A stretch of 64,000 nucleotides of DNA. It comes from Erodium maritimum. Lineage: Eukaryota; Streptophyta; Magnoliopsida; Geraniales; Geraniaceae. The position numbers were made by a program, and so were the translations under genes. The stretch is taken from assembly GCA_963921825.1 (NCBI GenBank), contig OY997594.1, positions 68,123,675 through 68,187,674 of the forward strand, in the 5' to 3' direction. Of the stretch, positions 45,001 through 54,812 are shown piece by piece (positions within the stretch are counted from its first letter, which is position 1; each line of letters begins with the position of its first letter). The notes beneath the pieces were generated by a model. That model searched no databases and was not told the DNA's origin. It saw only the letters and a list, made by a program, of their open reading frames with translations.

Positions 45001-45012
45001 GCCTGAATCCAT
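42010..45012 (-). CDS. BAT1/GABP-type amino-acid permease, 514 aa, five exons
   Basis: Intact APC-superfamily transporter. Exons on the minus strand: 45012-44950 (21 codons, MDSGEKRLNELGYKQELRREM), 44862-44680 (61), 44245-44126 (40), 44046-43549 (166) and 42690-42010 (226 plus stop). All introns are GT-AG and in phase 0, and the joins give the conserved series FKTLAISFSTMTLFTGITPLYG, SLYFWAAHLAGPKWGPFASW, AGIGTQAYAGSQTLQ, YGYDAAAHLTEETKGAD and SRDGGIPFSS. Length and motifs fit Arabidopsis BAT1 (At2g01170), a bidirectional amino-acid transporter also described as a mitochondrial GABA permease; about 12 membrane helices are expected. I chose the ATG at 45012 by family alignment, although the frame is open further upstream. 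No breaks seen. A LINE ends about 480 bp upstream. Confidence 0.95.
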
Positions 45013-45107
45013 CGTCGATGGATCGATGATAGCTTGGTACCAACAGTTGGGAGAGAGGAGATAGATACCCAGAAACTGAGATACAGATGAAGAATGTAAA
45101 ATAGAAT

Positions 45108-45121
45108 TATATATATATATT
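45108..45121 (-). promoter_or_regulatory. Candidate TATA box of the permease gene
   Basis: An (AT)n stretch, ATATATATATATAA on the minus strand, about 97-110 bp upstream of the start codon, followed by a CT-rich leader. Confidence 0.4.
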
Positions 45122-45494
45122 GTATGAGAAGCCATGTGAGTGCAACACTTGCATAGTTCCAAAGATAAAGATATGGTTTGACTTTGTGTGCATGAAGCAA
45201 CCATGTTGTTAGTTGCCATGTTTGAATCGTTCCTTAAACAACGGCAGCTTCTCTATTATGTGCATATAATAACAACGGAGTAATGATTAGTGTGTTTAGT
45301 TTCACATTTGAGTTCCTCTTTTCATTGGCTTAATGTTTCTCCACTTTGACTATTCTCTCTTTTAGAGAGAGTTTTGGATGTTTGTCCAACATAAAAGTAT
45401 CATGTGATGGATGCACACTCATCAAACGGTGCGACAGGGACGTGGTAACATGGGTTGACTTCTGACTACCATTGGCATGGTCGAGAACGGTTTC

Positions 45495-47632
45495 TATTAT
45501 CAGAAAATAAATAATACATTAATAAATAATATAAGTTTTAGGAAGGAAATCACAAATCACCAAACTAACAAAAAGATCTAAATAAAGTTTACATGACCCA
45601 AGAGGCCGAACAAAATGAAAAGGAAAAGAGAAGCTCAAGCAGATTGAGAGAGAGTAAGAGTCGACGACACCATCCATGAGCTAGTAGACGGGGCTCGTCG
45701 ATTCGTTTGAAACAACGTAAGTGCCCCGAACTGAATTTTCCGAAGAATGATAGACGGATCAGGGATCAAAGCTCCTTGGAAAACTCTAGCGTTCCGAGCT
45801 AACCAAAGGAACCATTATCCCAAAAGGCTAAGATGAGTCTAACATTTACGCAGGCGGCGCACCCCACAAATCGAAGGCCATGACGAGATGAACAAAGCAG
45901 GAGAAGAAGATAGAGCTAAGGAGACCCCCCACCACTGAAGATCCAAGGACCACACCTTCCAAGCCCATCCGCAAGTAATAAGAAGGTGAGAGGTGTCCTC
46001 AATGTGTCTGTCACACATAGGAAACAACCAAAGACCCACAGGGATCGGGAAACCCATCGCTACCACGAAATATCTAGTAGGGATTGCATCCAGAGCGACA
46101 AGTCAAAAAAAAGATTGGAATTTAGGCGGACCAACACTCTTCTAAACTGCGGAAGCCTAGAAAACATAGTCCACCCCGTCGACGTTGGAAAAGGCATTAA
46201 AACCTGGTGGGGATCCAAGGACCAGGACAATCTGTCAGGACCTGTGAAGTCCAGGCGAACGCCCAAAAGAAAGGTGCGGATGATCTCCAAGTCGAGGAGC
46301 TCTATATCTAAGACTTGACGACGGAAAGTGAAATTCCACCCATCGTTCACCTTGAAGTGAATAACCGGTTGACCTTGCTCCACCAACAAGATGTAAAGGC
46401 GAGGAAACAGAGTCGAAAAAGGAACATCTGTGACCCAAGCATCCTCCCAGAAACGGAAGAAACAACCAGAACCTAACACCCAACAAACCTTCCTCATGTC
46501 AAAAATCTCAGGAAAACGAGGATCTTGAGCTAGATAAGCAATATGACGAAGAAATAGTGAAGATGAGCGATGAGCAAGCGGAAGACAAGAGAGATTCTAC
46601 TTGGACTCGACCCATACATGTCGAGCACATAACACCCTCCGCCATAAGGAAATCCGCTCCGTGGAAAACTGTCACCACCACTACAAGAGCAACCTCTTGT
46701 TGACGGCCTCAAGGTTGCGGATACCAAGACCTCCTGCTAACTTAGAACGACACACTCTGTCCCAACCGACTTTGGAAAAACAACCCCCCATCGAAGAGGA
46801 AGCCCATAGGAGCCGTCATTGGATCCTCTCCATAAGAAGCAAAACCTTTTTTGGGGCTTGAAAAACTGACATGTAAAAGATCCGGAGGTTGGCTAGAGTA
46901 GAGCAAATTAACGTGAGGTGACCCCCGAAAGAGAGAAGACAAGCTTGCCACACCTTAAGTCTCGCCCGGAACTTGGCAATAACCGGGCTCCAAAAGGAGA
47001 CATATCTTGAGTTAACTCCCAATTGAAAACCCAGATAAGTAATAGGAAGGTGACCCAAATAGCAACCCAAGGCCGAGGAGAGATCAAAGCTGGAAGACAT
47101 ATCCATACCAAAGGTCAGTAAAGTGGACTTGTCAAAGTTGGTACGCAACCCCGATACCAGCTCAAAACAATGAAGCAACAAACGAACATGGTAAAGCTGC
47201 TGGGTGTCAGCCTCTAAAAATAAAAGTGTGTCGTACACAAACTGAAGGTGGGAGACGCAGGTGTCAGCTCCTACCCGAACTTCATTGAATAAGCTCAATC
47301 TAATACCGTGTTCAAAGAGCTAATGGAGGCTTTCAGCAGCTATGAGGAACAAGAAGGGGGAGATATGGCACCCTTGACGAACGCCTCAGAGAACGGGAAA
47401 CTGAGTATACATGGAACCAGCAATAAGGACTGAAGAGTGACCCTCAAGGCAAGCAAAAACCCACATAATCCAACGAGACCCAAAACCCATAGCAAGTATC
47501 ACCCGCTTAAGAGACAATCAATCCACCTTGTCAAAGACTTTCTAGAAATCAAGCTTGACCAAAGTCGCATGCCTCTTCTTACGGCGAATATCATCTAAAA
47601 CCTCATTGGCTACCATCACAATATCAACAAGC
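45495..47632 (-). mobile_element. LINE ORF2 fragment (RT end plus zf-RVT), minus strand
   Basis: From 47632 down to about 45495 on the minus strand: the end of the reverse transcriptase, including the decayed YxDD region LQFVYDTLLFLEAD (about 47220-47260), KVWQACLLSFGGHLTLI-type connection sequence (46816-47298), and the zinc-binding RVT tail CDRHIEDTSHLLITCGWAWKVW (45839-46066). The 3' end lies near a TGATAATAG stretch at about 45495-45505. The 5' end is cut at a 59-bp tandem repeat. Several stops and frame changes are present. Its segment 46975-47632 is also present in the LINE at 52076-52742, so two copies of one family are here. Confidence 0.7.
46060..47298 (-). pseudogene. LINE ORF2 remnant, RT C-terminal half
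   Basis: Two frames, 47298-46816 (160 aa) and 46497-46060 (145 aa), carry RT thumb/connection sequence (LLLHCFELVSGLRTNFDKSTLL, GHLPITYLGFQLG) and the following WNFTFRR region. The motif FADD is changed to FVYD, so this copy is inactive regardless of its stops. Confidence 0.65.
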
Positions 47633-47800
47633 TAGAGTATTATAATTAAAATAAATGTTTGTTAGGGTATTATAATGTAAGAAAAACATGATAGAGTATT
47701 ATAATTAAAATAAATGTTTGCTAGGGTATTATAACGTAAGAAAAACATGATAGAGTATTATAATTAAAATAAATGTTTTCTAGGGTATTATAATGAAACT
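47633..47800. repeat. 59-bp AT-rich tandem repeat, about 2.8 units
   Basis: Units at 47633-47691, 47692-47750 and 47751 to about 47800. Each reads TAGAGTATTATAATTAAAAT, AAATGTTT, AGGGTATTATAA. It starts exactly where the LINE ORF2 fragment is cut. Confidence 0.85.
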
Positions 47801-48203
47801 TTCCCAATATTTTATTTATAGATAAATGTGGATCCTTAAACTTTTGGATTTTAGTATAGAATTCTAGACAATGAAAGTTGTCTTGCTAGAAATTAATTTT
47901 CATCATTCATTTTAGATTTTGAGTGTTATAAGTTGATGTTGAAGCTCGTTTGTTCAATATCATTTAGTATAATCTTTCTATATGAACAAATTTTCTTATT
48001 TTTAAATTATATTCTTTTATAAAGAAAAAAAAGCATCGATCAAATTCTCGCTTTAAAGCCCAATAGTTATTGGCATACACTAGTTGGAATTCACACCTCT
48101 GCTAACTTGAGTTTTGCCATAGATCCAACATAATCAAGATTTTCTTCTTGCTTTTCTATAATCTTAACCTCAACTATTTTTCTTTCCCTATATTGTTTCT
48201 CTC
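47801..48203. other. AT-rich intergenic, nothing recognised
   Basis: No frame or repeat stands out; possibly decayed downstream sequence of the resistance-gene remnant, but no kinase-2 or GLPL motif is seen. Confidence 0.4.
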
Positions 48204-48779
48204 CTACAAATGAAGACCAAGTATGTCTGCAATCTGACCTTGAATCCTTTTAATATTTGGGGCCTGAGACACAACACCCATCACAACCTCATCCACAAGT
48301 TTCAACTTTTTGACTTTCTTGCCCACTTCTACTACTAAGGTTGTCTTTCCCACTCCACCCATTCCTCAAGAATGCCATAATTTTCTTCTTATCATCCTTC
48401 AACTCCTCTACAATTTGACCAAAAGAAGATCTTGTAGATTCAGAAGGCAAGAAATCATCAATTCCATCAAACTGGTAATTCCCCTACTCAAAGAGACTGC
48501 AATTTTTGTTGTGAACTATGTCGACTTCAACCATTTGTACCTCTGCAACTATTTTTCACCTCTTTTTTCCATGTTGCTACGCCCTCCTCTATCATCAAGT
48601 TCGACTTGGTCAATATTGTGTTTCACTCGATCATGTTTCAACTCTAGTTCTTGATTCTTCAGCATGAGTGCTTCCATAATTTTGTTAAAACAAAAGACAT
48701 AACGAAGGTGAAAGAGTGCTTTATTTATCACTAATTCCTCTGCTATAGAAAAGACAAACATTCCAATTTCATCTTCCAT
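48204..48779 (-). pseudogene. CC-NBS-LRR resistance-gene remnant (5' part)
   Basis: On the minus strand, MEDEIGMFVFSIAEELVI starts at 48779 and continues with a short coiled-coil-like N-terminus (MEALMLKNQELELKHDRVKHNIDQ). Further along is FDGIDDFLPSESTRSSFGQIVEELKDDKKKIM, then the P-loop GMGGVGKTTLVVEVGKKVKKLKLVDEVVMGVVSQAPNIKRIQGQIADILGL. That order is the start of RPS2/RPS5-type CNL proteins. Breaks: the expected central part of the coiled coil is missing, one in-frame stop occurs after CSLFE (near 48490), the P-loop is in a different frame from the preceding segment, and the frame stops at 48204-48206. Kinase-2, GLPL, MHD and LRR regions are absent. Only about 0.58 kb of a gene usually near 2.7 kb remains. 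Confidence 0.8.
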
Positions 48780-50818
48780 GTTATGTATATATCTATAAAG
48801 AGAAACACTTTAATTAAAATATATATTAGCCAACAAAAGAGTAAGGAAGCGAGGAAATTCTACTATATTCTAATCTAAACCTCCGTCTAATTAGGGGCGA
48901 TCAAAGTGAACTTGAAACTGGCATTCACACCGAAACCAACCAACACCGACGACGAGAGATCTGCGTGTTGCGATGCAACTCTGGTAGGGGAATAACACCA
49001 CTGACATGCCTTGGTCGCAGATATCATTTTTTATATCTTGGAACCATCAGTTAATCGGTGAAAACCGCACGAATCAGTAATCCTTCTCTAGTACTAGCAA
49101 AGCAACTACTTCCTATAATTCTAGGTTAAATGTAGAAGAAGATGCATAATGTCGAGCGTATCAATTTCAGTACAAACTTAGGCCCCTGTCTTTATTTCAA
49201 TTAAGCTTGATAATTTCCAAGCCCAACAACTCTCAAGCCCCATTCACAGAACATATATACAAACATCAATTATTGTTATCAAGTTCATGTAACAAGTTAC
49301 ATGAACCACTTAGAAATACCATAAGGATCTTTATCATTGCTAATAATATTTTTAGATAAACCTAAGGAAAGGCGGATTAATTATAAATCCTTGAACTTAG
49401 TTCCAGTAAGGCCTACCCTCTATATCTTTCCTGAGAATCTAATTACCCAATTTTATAAAGCTAAAAGATCCAAAATTACCCCAATCAAGCAAAAGTAAAA
49501 AAAGTTTAAAACTTTACAGTCAGTTATGCCAAATACTATGCATGCCTTCCTTAGATAGAATGTATTATTACTAACCAATTAAAAACAATGTTTCATTTTT
49601 TCTAAAAAATTTGGAGTGATATACTCCGATAGTTCCCACCCGGTGGTAAAGAAAAAGAATTTCAACCCCACTCGAAAGGAACTACTGTTCAATCCCTTGT
49701 CAACGAACTATGAGGCTTCCAGGCTATGCATTGGTGGTTTGGATTGTCAGTCCCTTCTACAACTTGTCATCCCATAGTGACTACTCTAGGGAGTTAGCAA
49801 ACCATTCACAATTTCATATTGGTGTGTTGGCCTTTTTCTATGGACGGAGCCTTGGCTATGGTTTGGAATGATTAGTCGTTAACCGCTAGGTTAACCACCG
49901 ATCATTTCAAGAGTTGCACTTTGCACCCACGACCATTTCCCTTCCAAGTGACCCGACCATCTAACTAGAGATTAGACCGACTAAACCATTTAGGTAGGTA
50001 CTTCCCGAACAATCGAACCAATTTCTTGAAATGGGCTTCTAATAAAGCTTTGATTTTTAAAGGCTAAAAACATGTAATCGAGCTAATAATGACTGAACCA
50101 TGTGTACAACATTATAATTTTTTCTTGGATATCATCCTTGAGCTTTATAGCCCTAGAATACAAAAATTAAAACTTTAGCCCATTGAATAAATATCTAAAC
50201 TACAAGACTTTGAGAAACCTCAACAAGCCACTATCATCACATATGAACAAATCAAATCAAATATATACACATAAAATTCATACGTACATGAAGTCATCAA
50301 GAAGATATACAAGAAATGAGATGAAAAAGACAAGAATGGGTACTCTATTGAAGGATTGAGTAATCCCTTGTTGAACACCAAAATCCACCTTCTTCATCAT
50401 CTTCCTTTTGTATGTTGCACACCAAGTTAAGATTCCTCTTGCTCTCATTTCCCTTGATGTATAGATGAAACTCCCCATGAACACGAAGCTTTTCCTCTAT
50501 CCTTTTCAAGACCCTCAAGGCTTTCTCTCTAAAAAACTCTGGTGTGGAACACTGTCTTTTCGTCTTTGGGAGTCGGCATTTATAGTTTTGGAAATCGGAA
50601 ATCCCCACGTCGTGGGATCATGGTTTCCATATCATGGAGCTTGTCTCACGCCGTGAAGTCATGAGATTTTCACCGCGTGAAAGAGGTATCGAGGAAAATA
50701 CTTCCGCGTACGAACCACCCGAGGTCTCATAATATTTCAACGTCGTGGACTAATGAGTTTTCCACAGCGTCGAAATATCACTCATCCACGCCGTAGTGGA
50801 GTAAGGAGGCGGTGCTTC
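48780..50818. other. Intergenic, repeat-like, unassigned
   Basis: AT-rich, with a small palindrome at about 49276-49304 (TCATGTAACAAGTTACATGA). The stretch 50590-50810 has repeated 'CGTCGTGGGATCATGG', 'CGCCGTGAAGTCATGA' and 'CGTCGTGGACTAATGA' motifs, of the kind I associate with LTR regions of large plant retroelements. Minus-strand frames at 50278-50608 are unassigned. Confidence 0.35.
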
Positions 50819-52075
50819 TGTTAGTCTTAGTGCCTGTAGTTCAATCATAAATGTCCAAATGTATATATCATCGTTAGCAATAAAATTAAAGCGGCTTTAT
50901 ATTACTTATGTGTTGAAGTAATATATCGATGTGTGTTCCGATATATGCCCACCATAAGAATAGAACCATAGATAAAGATAGATCACACTCGATGAGTCCC
51001 TACTCAATAAAGCTTCGCTAGAAACGACTAGTATGAAAGATGACTCTTTATGGCTCACGTTCTATTAGTCATTGGAATGGGATTCCGGAGTCTGATCATA
51101 GATATCATGTGGTACATGATATTGGACGACCCGACATGAATATGTGTCATAGAACAAGTCATGAACATATTCATTGTCGTATCTTGTCATGTCTCCTTAT
51201 ACCAAGGAGCCTTTGTGATTATTATGCAGTAAACAATTGAGTTTGACCTGAGCCCAACGTTTATTGTGATAGGGTTTGCATAACAACCATGATTGGCTTA
51301 AGGACGGACTGCATGAGTGACACGAAAGACGGCTAAGGGATTTATCCTTCATACTATGGTATGGGAAAGATATCGGTTTTCGGCCGCTTGATCGAGAGTG
51401 ACTGAAAGAACAGCATGTCCATGCACATGATACTGGGTATCAAAGATTCAGTCATCTCACATATCAAGGAATAGTGATTGAGAATAATAAGGATGACGGT
51501 TCTATGCCTTATCTTAATAAGGGTATTGGAGAAAAAAGGATAGTGACATAGACGATATAAAGGTTAGAATCGACATGGTCGATTCGTTATGCAATGTTAG
51601 GCAATACTAAAGTCTCGTTAGTTACCACTTATGTATGATCAAGTAAAATGGAATTTTACGTTGACCTACCAAAATGCATAAACCTAAAGGTCACACCGGA
51701 GGATGAGACTCATTAACACATTTATGGAGAATGGCCAAAAGGGAAGTTGTCTCGGGACATGACCAAAACTTGCTTTTGTGCCATGTGCCCGTAAGCATTG
51801 AGGACATTACGGATCGAGACAAGGCATGAAGTCTTGGAATTGATCGTGTCAGATGATGTTCGACATATCATAGATGGAAGGCGTGGAGACGATAAGCGCG
51901 TCACGGGACCTCGTCGGCAATGGCCACGGGCCATCACCCACGAGGCCCATGGAACTAATTAATTAAGACTTAATTAATTAAGTTATAATTAAGCAAGAAT
52001 ACATTAAGGTGTTGGTGATTCACCACCAACTCCCATCTTACACCATGCTTATGATCATATTTATTATATTTACAC
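50819..52075 (+). mobile_element. Partial copia-type LTR copy
   Basis: Begins TGTTAGTCTTAG and matches 54813-56090 closely in order: 'ACATGATATTGGACGACCCGACATGAATATGTGTCATAGA', 'CGAAAGACGGCTAAGGGATTTATCC', 'CACGGG(C/A)CATCACCCACGAGGCC', 'GGTGTTGGTGATTCACCACCAACTCC' (each block shown in part). It stops at about 52075, where LINE ORF2 sequence begins, so the right part of the LTR is not here. Fossil. Confidence 0.7.
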
Positions 52076-52628
52076 TCACCCGGAACTTGGCAATAACCAG
52101 GCTCCAACATGAGACATGTCTTGGGTTAGCTCCCAATTGAAAACCCAGATAAGTAATAGGAAGGTGACCCAAATCGCAACCCAAGGCCGAGGAGAGATGA
52201 AAGCTGGAAGACATATCCATACCAAAGGTCAGAAAAGTGGACTTGTCAAAGTTGGTACGCAACACCGATACCAGCTCAAAACAATGAAGCAACAAACGAA
52301 CGTGGTAAAGCTGCTGGGTGTCAACCTCCAAAAATAGAAGTGTGTCATCCGCAAACTGAAGGTGGGAGACATAGGTCAGCTCCTACCCGAATTCCATTGA
52401 ATAAGCTCAATCTAATACCGTGTTCAAAGAGCTGATGGAGGCCTTCAACGACTATGAGTAACAACAAGGGGGAGATAGGGCACCCTTGGCGAACGCCTCG
52501 AAAAACGGGAGACTGAGTATACAGAGAATCATCAATAAGGATAGATGAGTGGCCCTTAAGGAAAGCAAATATCCACATAATCCAACAAGACCCAAAACCC
52601 ATAGCATGCATCACCCGCTTAAGATACA

Positions 52629-52976
52629 TCAAATCACCTTGTCAAAGGCTTTCTCGAAATCAAGCTTGACCAAAGTCGCATGCCTCTTTTTACGGCGAAT
52701 ATCATCTAAAACCTCATTGGCCACCATCACACTATCAACAAGATGGCGACCCCTAATGCAGGACGATTGAGTATTGCTGATAAGACTACCAATGACAGAG
52801 CGAAGACAGAGGGAAAGAGTTTTGGCTATAACCTTATAAGTGGCAGTGGTAAGGCTAATGGGCCGAAACTTAAAGAACTCCCTAGGGAAAGAAACTTTAG
52901 AGATGAGGACAATAAAGCTCGAATTTAGCCCTTTGCCGAGCAATCCCGTGGTGAAAAAGTAGTGCACAAATCTCAT
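52629..52976 (-). pseudogene. LINE reverse transcriptase, fingers and motif A
   Basis: Readable block with PISL, QSSCIRGR, VMVANEV and the motif A aspartate in KLDFEKAFD. Motif B follows in the next frame (52345-52632), and the FADD box is not preserved in this copy. Confidence 0.75.
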
Positions 52977-54134
52977 AAAATCATCCCGAATAATATGATA
53001 AGCGATCCTAAAAAAGAGAAGATTGAACTCGTCCGGACCTGGGGATTTATCTCTGTCGCACGAGGAGAAAGCGGAGAAAATCTCTTCTTAACAAAAAGGA
53101 CGCTCCAAATGATTCGCATCTACATGAGAAAGGGTCGAAAACGGAAGAGTGGGGAGCCTGAATCTCTCTCTCCTGTCAGAATGGAACCTAGAAGCGACAT
53201 GCGAAGCAGTAGATGATTTGACAAAAATGGGGTCCGAGTGCTCTACCCCGTCCACTACAACCGAGGAGATAAGATTCCTGATTGCTCTATCTTTTGCCAC
53301 CTTGTGAAAATAGGTTGTGTTGCGATCTCCCTCTAAGGCCCACTCGACGCGGGACTTTTTCCTCCATAAAGCGGCGCACTGACCAGCTTTGGAGTGAAGC
53401 TGACTATTGCAAGAGGTTATATCACAAAGCTCATCCTTAGTGACGGCACGAGAGTCTGCCAACACATCAAAAGTCACTTTTTTATACTCTAGGTCGCCGA
53501 TAACTGTGTCTAAATGACCAAAAACTGTAGTGTTCCAACTACTAAGATCGTCACGAAGATGCTTGAACTTCGACCATGGAATATAGTGGGGTTCTCCAAC
53601 ATCCGAATAAGACGCCCAACAATGCTCAACAAAAGGCAAGAATCCCTCATTGTTTACCCATGCCGAAATGAAACGGAATGGGTGAGGACCCCAGTCTATC
53701 TCAGAGGAAGTCAACAAGATAGGAGAGTGGTCTGAGATCAACCGCGTGAGGCCTGACTGAACGGGGTTCGCAAAGAAGTCAAGCATCTTTGTAGACAAGA
53801 GGAACCGATCGATGGGACTACAACAAGATCAAGGTCCGTACTAGGTGTACTTCCTGGTGTAAAGAGGGAGGTCGACTAAACCATATGCTGATATGAAATC
53901 AACAAAATCACCGCTATCTGCATGAACTCTGTTACCCGGTGACACCTCATCCGAAGTTGCAACCGTGTTGAAATCGCCAGCTATAATCAAGTAGTGGTCG
54001 GAAAAAGGAATAACAGATGGGCGGAGAGACGAAATCTCTCGTCGACCTATAGAGGTGAAAGGAACATAGATATTAAAGATCGTAACTGGTTTGCCGGATG
54101 AGAGATGCTCACCTGACCAAAAAACAATATTTTC

Positions 54135-54395
54135 TTACGAGGAACACATAAGGATCTTGAACATTGGCGTGTTCCAAATAGATATCACACCTCCTAAGGC
54201 CCAAACTGACGGGGTAAAGGTGAAGTCATGGTTAGCTCCAAACACACAAGACTGAATAATAGAGATCGAGAACTTGTCCATTTTAGACTCCTGAATCAAC
54301 ATAAAGTTGGGATGAATGGACCCTATATTAGAGGCCATCAACTTTCTTTTCGAGGAAGAGTTGAGGCCTCTACAATTCCAGGAGAGAAGCTTCAT
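54135..54395 (-). pseudogene. LINE endonuclease domain start
   Basis: MKLLSWNCRGLNSSSKRKLMASNIGSIHPNFMLIQESKM carries the Asn (WNCRGLN) and Glu (LIQES) positions of the APE-type endonuclease of plant L1 ORF2. The frame ends about 86 codons in; the rest of the domain is only partly readable. Confidence 0.75.
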
Positions 54396-54449
54396 TGACC
54401 ACTAGAAGGGTGAGCCACCCTATTTCTTATCAATTTTGTTGTTAAATAT

Positions 54450-54812
54450 TTTTTTTTGATAACTACAATCTTTAGTACTCTCCAAGGAACAAAGTACTTT
54501 AAGAAAATGATTACAAAGGGAGCTTGTTAACTGGAGCTTAAGAAAGGAAAAATTCTAAACCGTTGGACAATATGTCCTAAAATAAGACGGCTATAAGTCC
54601 AAAACAGATGCGAAGAAAGTAGATTAACCCTCATGGTTGACCCACCCTTCACCTTCTGAAGTTAAGGTCGGATCGTCAAAAGCCTTCAATTAAGCAGGCT
54701 GATCGTTTTAAGCGTTTAACTAAGCTTGTGCGACCTATGTCCAAACGTCTATAGGCCGAATGAGTCTTTCACGACTCATAAAACGTGCTTTTGGTTTAAC
54801 GGTATAATTTTC
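54450..54812 (-). mobile_element. Possible further LINE 3' tail
   Basis: A T-run followed by GATAACTACAATC at 54452-54472 has the form of a plant LINE 3' end on the minus strand (TTATCAAAAAAAA). The sequence beyond it has no readable domain. Its upper limit is set only by the LTR that starts at 54813. Confidence 0.3.

Larger units (their letters stand above)
52076..54397 (-). mobile_element. LINE ORF2 fragment (endonuclease plus RT), minus strand
   Basis: From 54395 on the minus strand: AP-endonuclease start MKLLSWNCRGLNSSSKRKL with LIQESKM (54135-54395), a linker (53088-53798), RT motifs RPISLTTATYKVIAKTL and QSSCIRGRHLVDSVMVANE, motif A KLDFEKAFDKV (52629-52976), and motif B GVRQGCPISPLL (52345-52632). 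It then continues to LLLHCFELVSVLRTNFDKS and breaks off at 52076. The catalytic-centre strand, zf-RVT tail and 3' end are missing. Frame changes and stops separate these blocks. The part 52085-52742 is shared with the other LINE at 46980-47632. Confidence 0.75.

Noticed and set aside
54450-54812. A separate complete LINE
   Set aside because: Only the tail-like T-run and a short stretch are visible; nothing coding and no second boundary, so it is kept as a low-confidence tail only.
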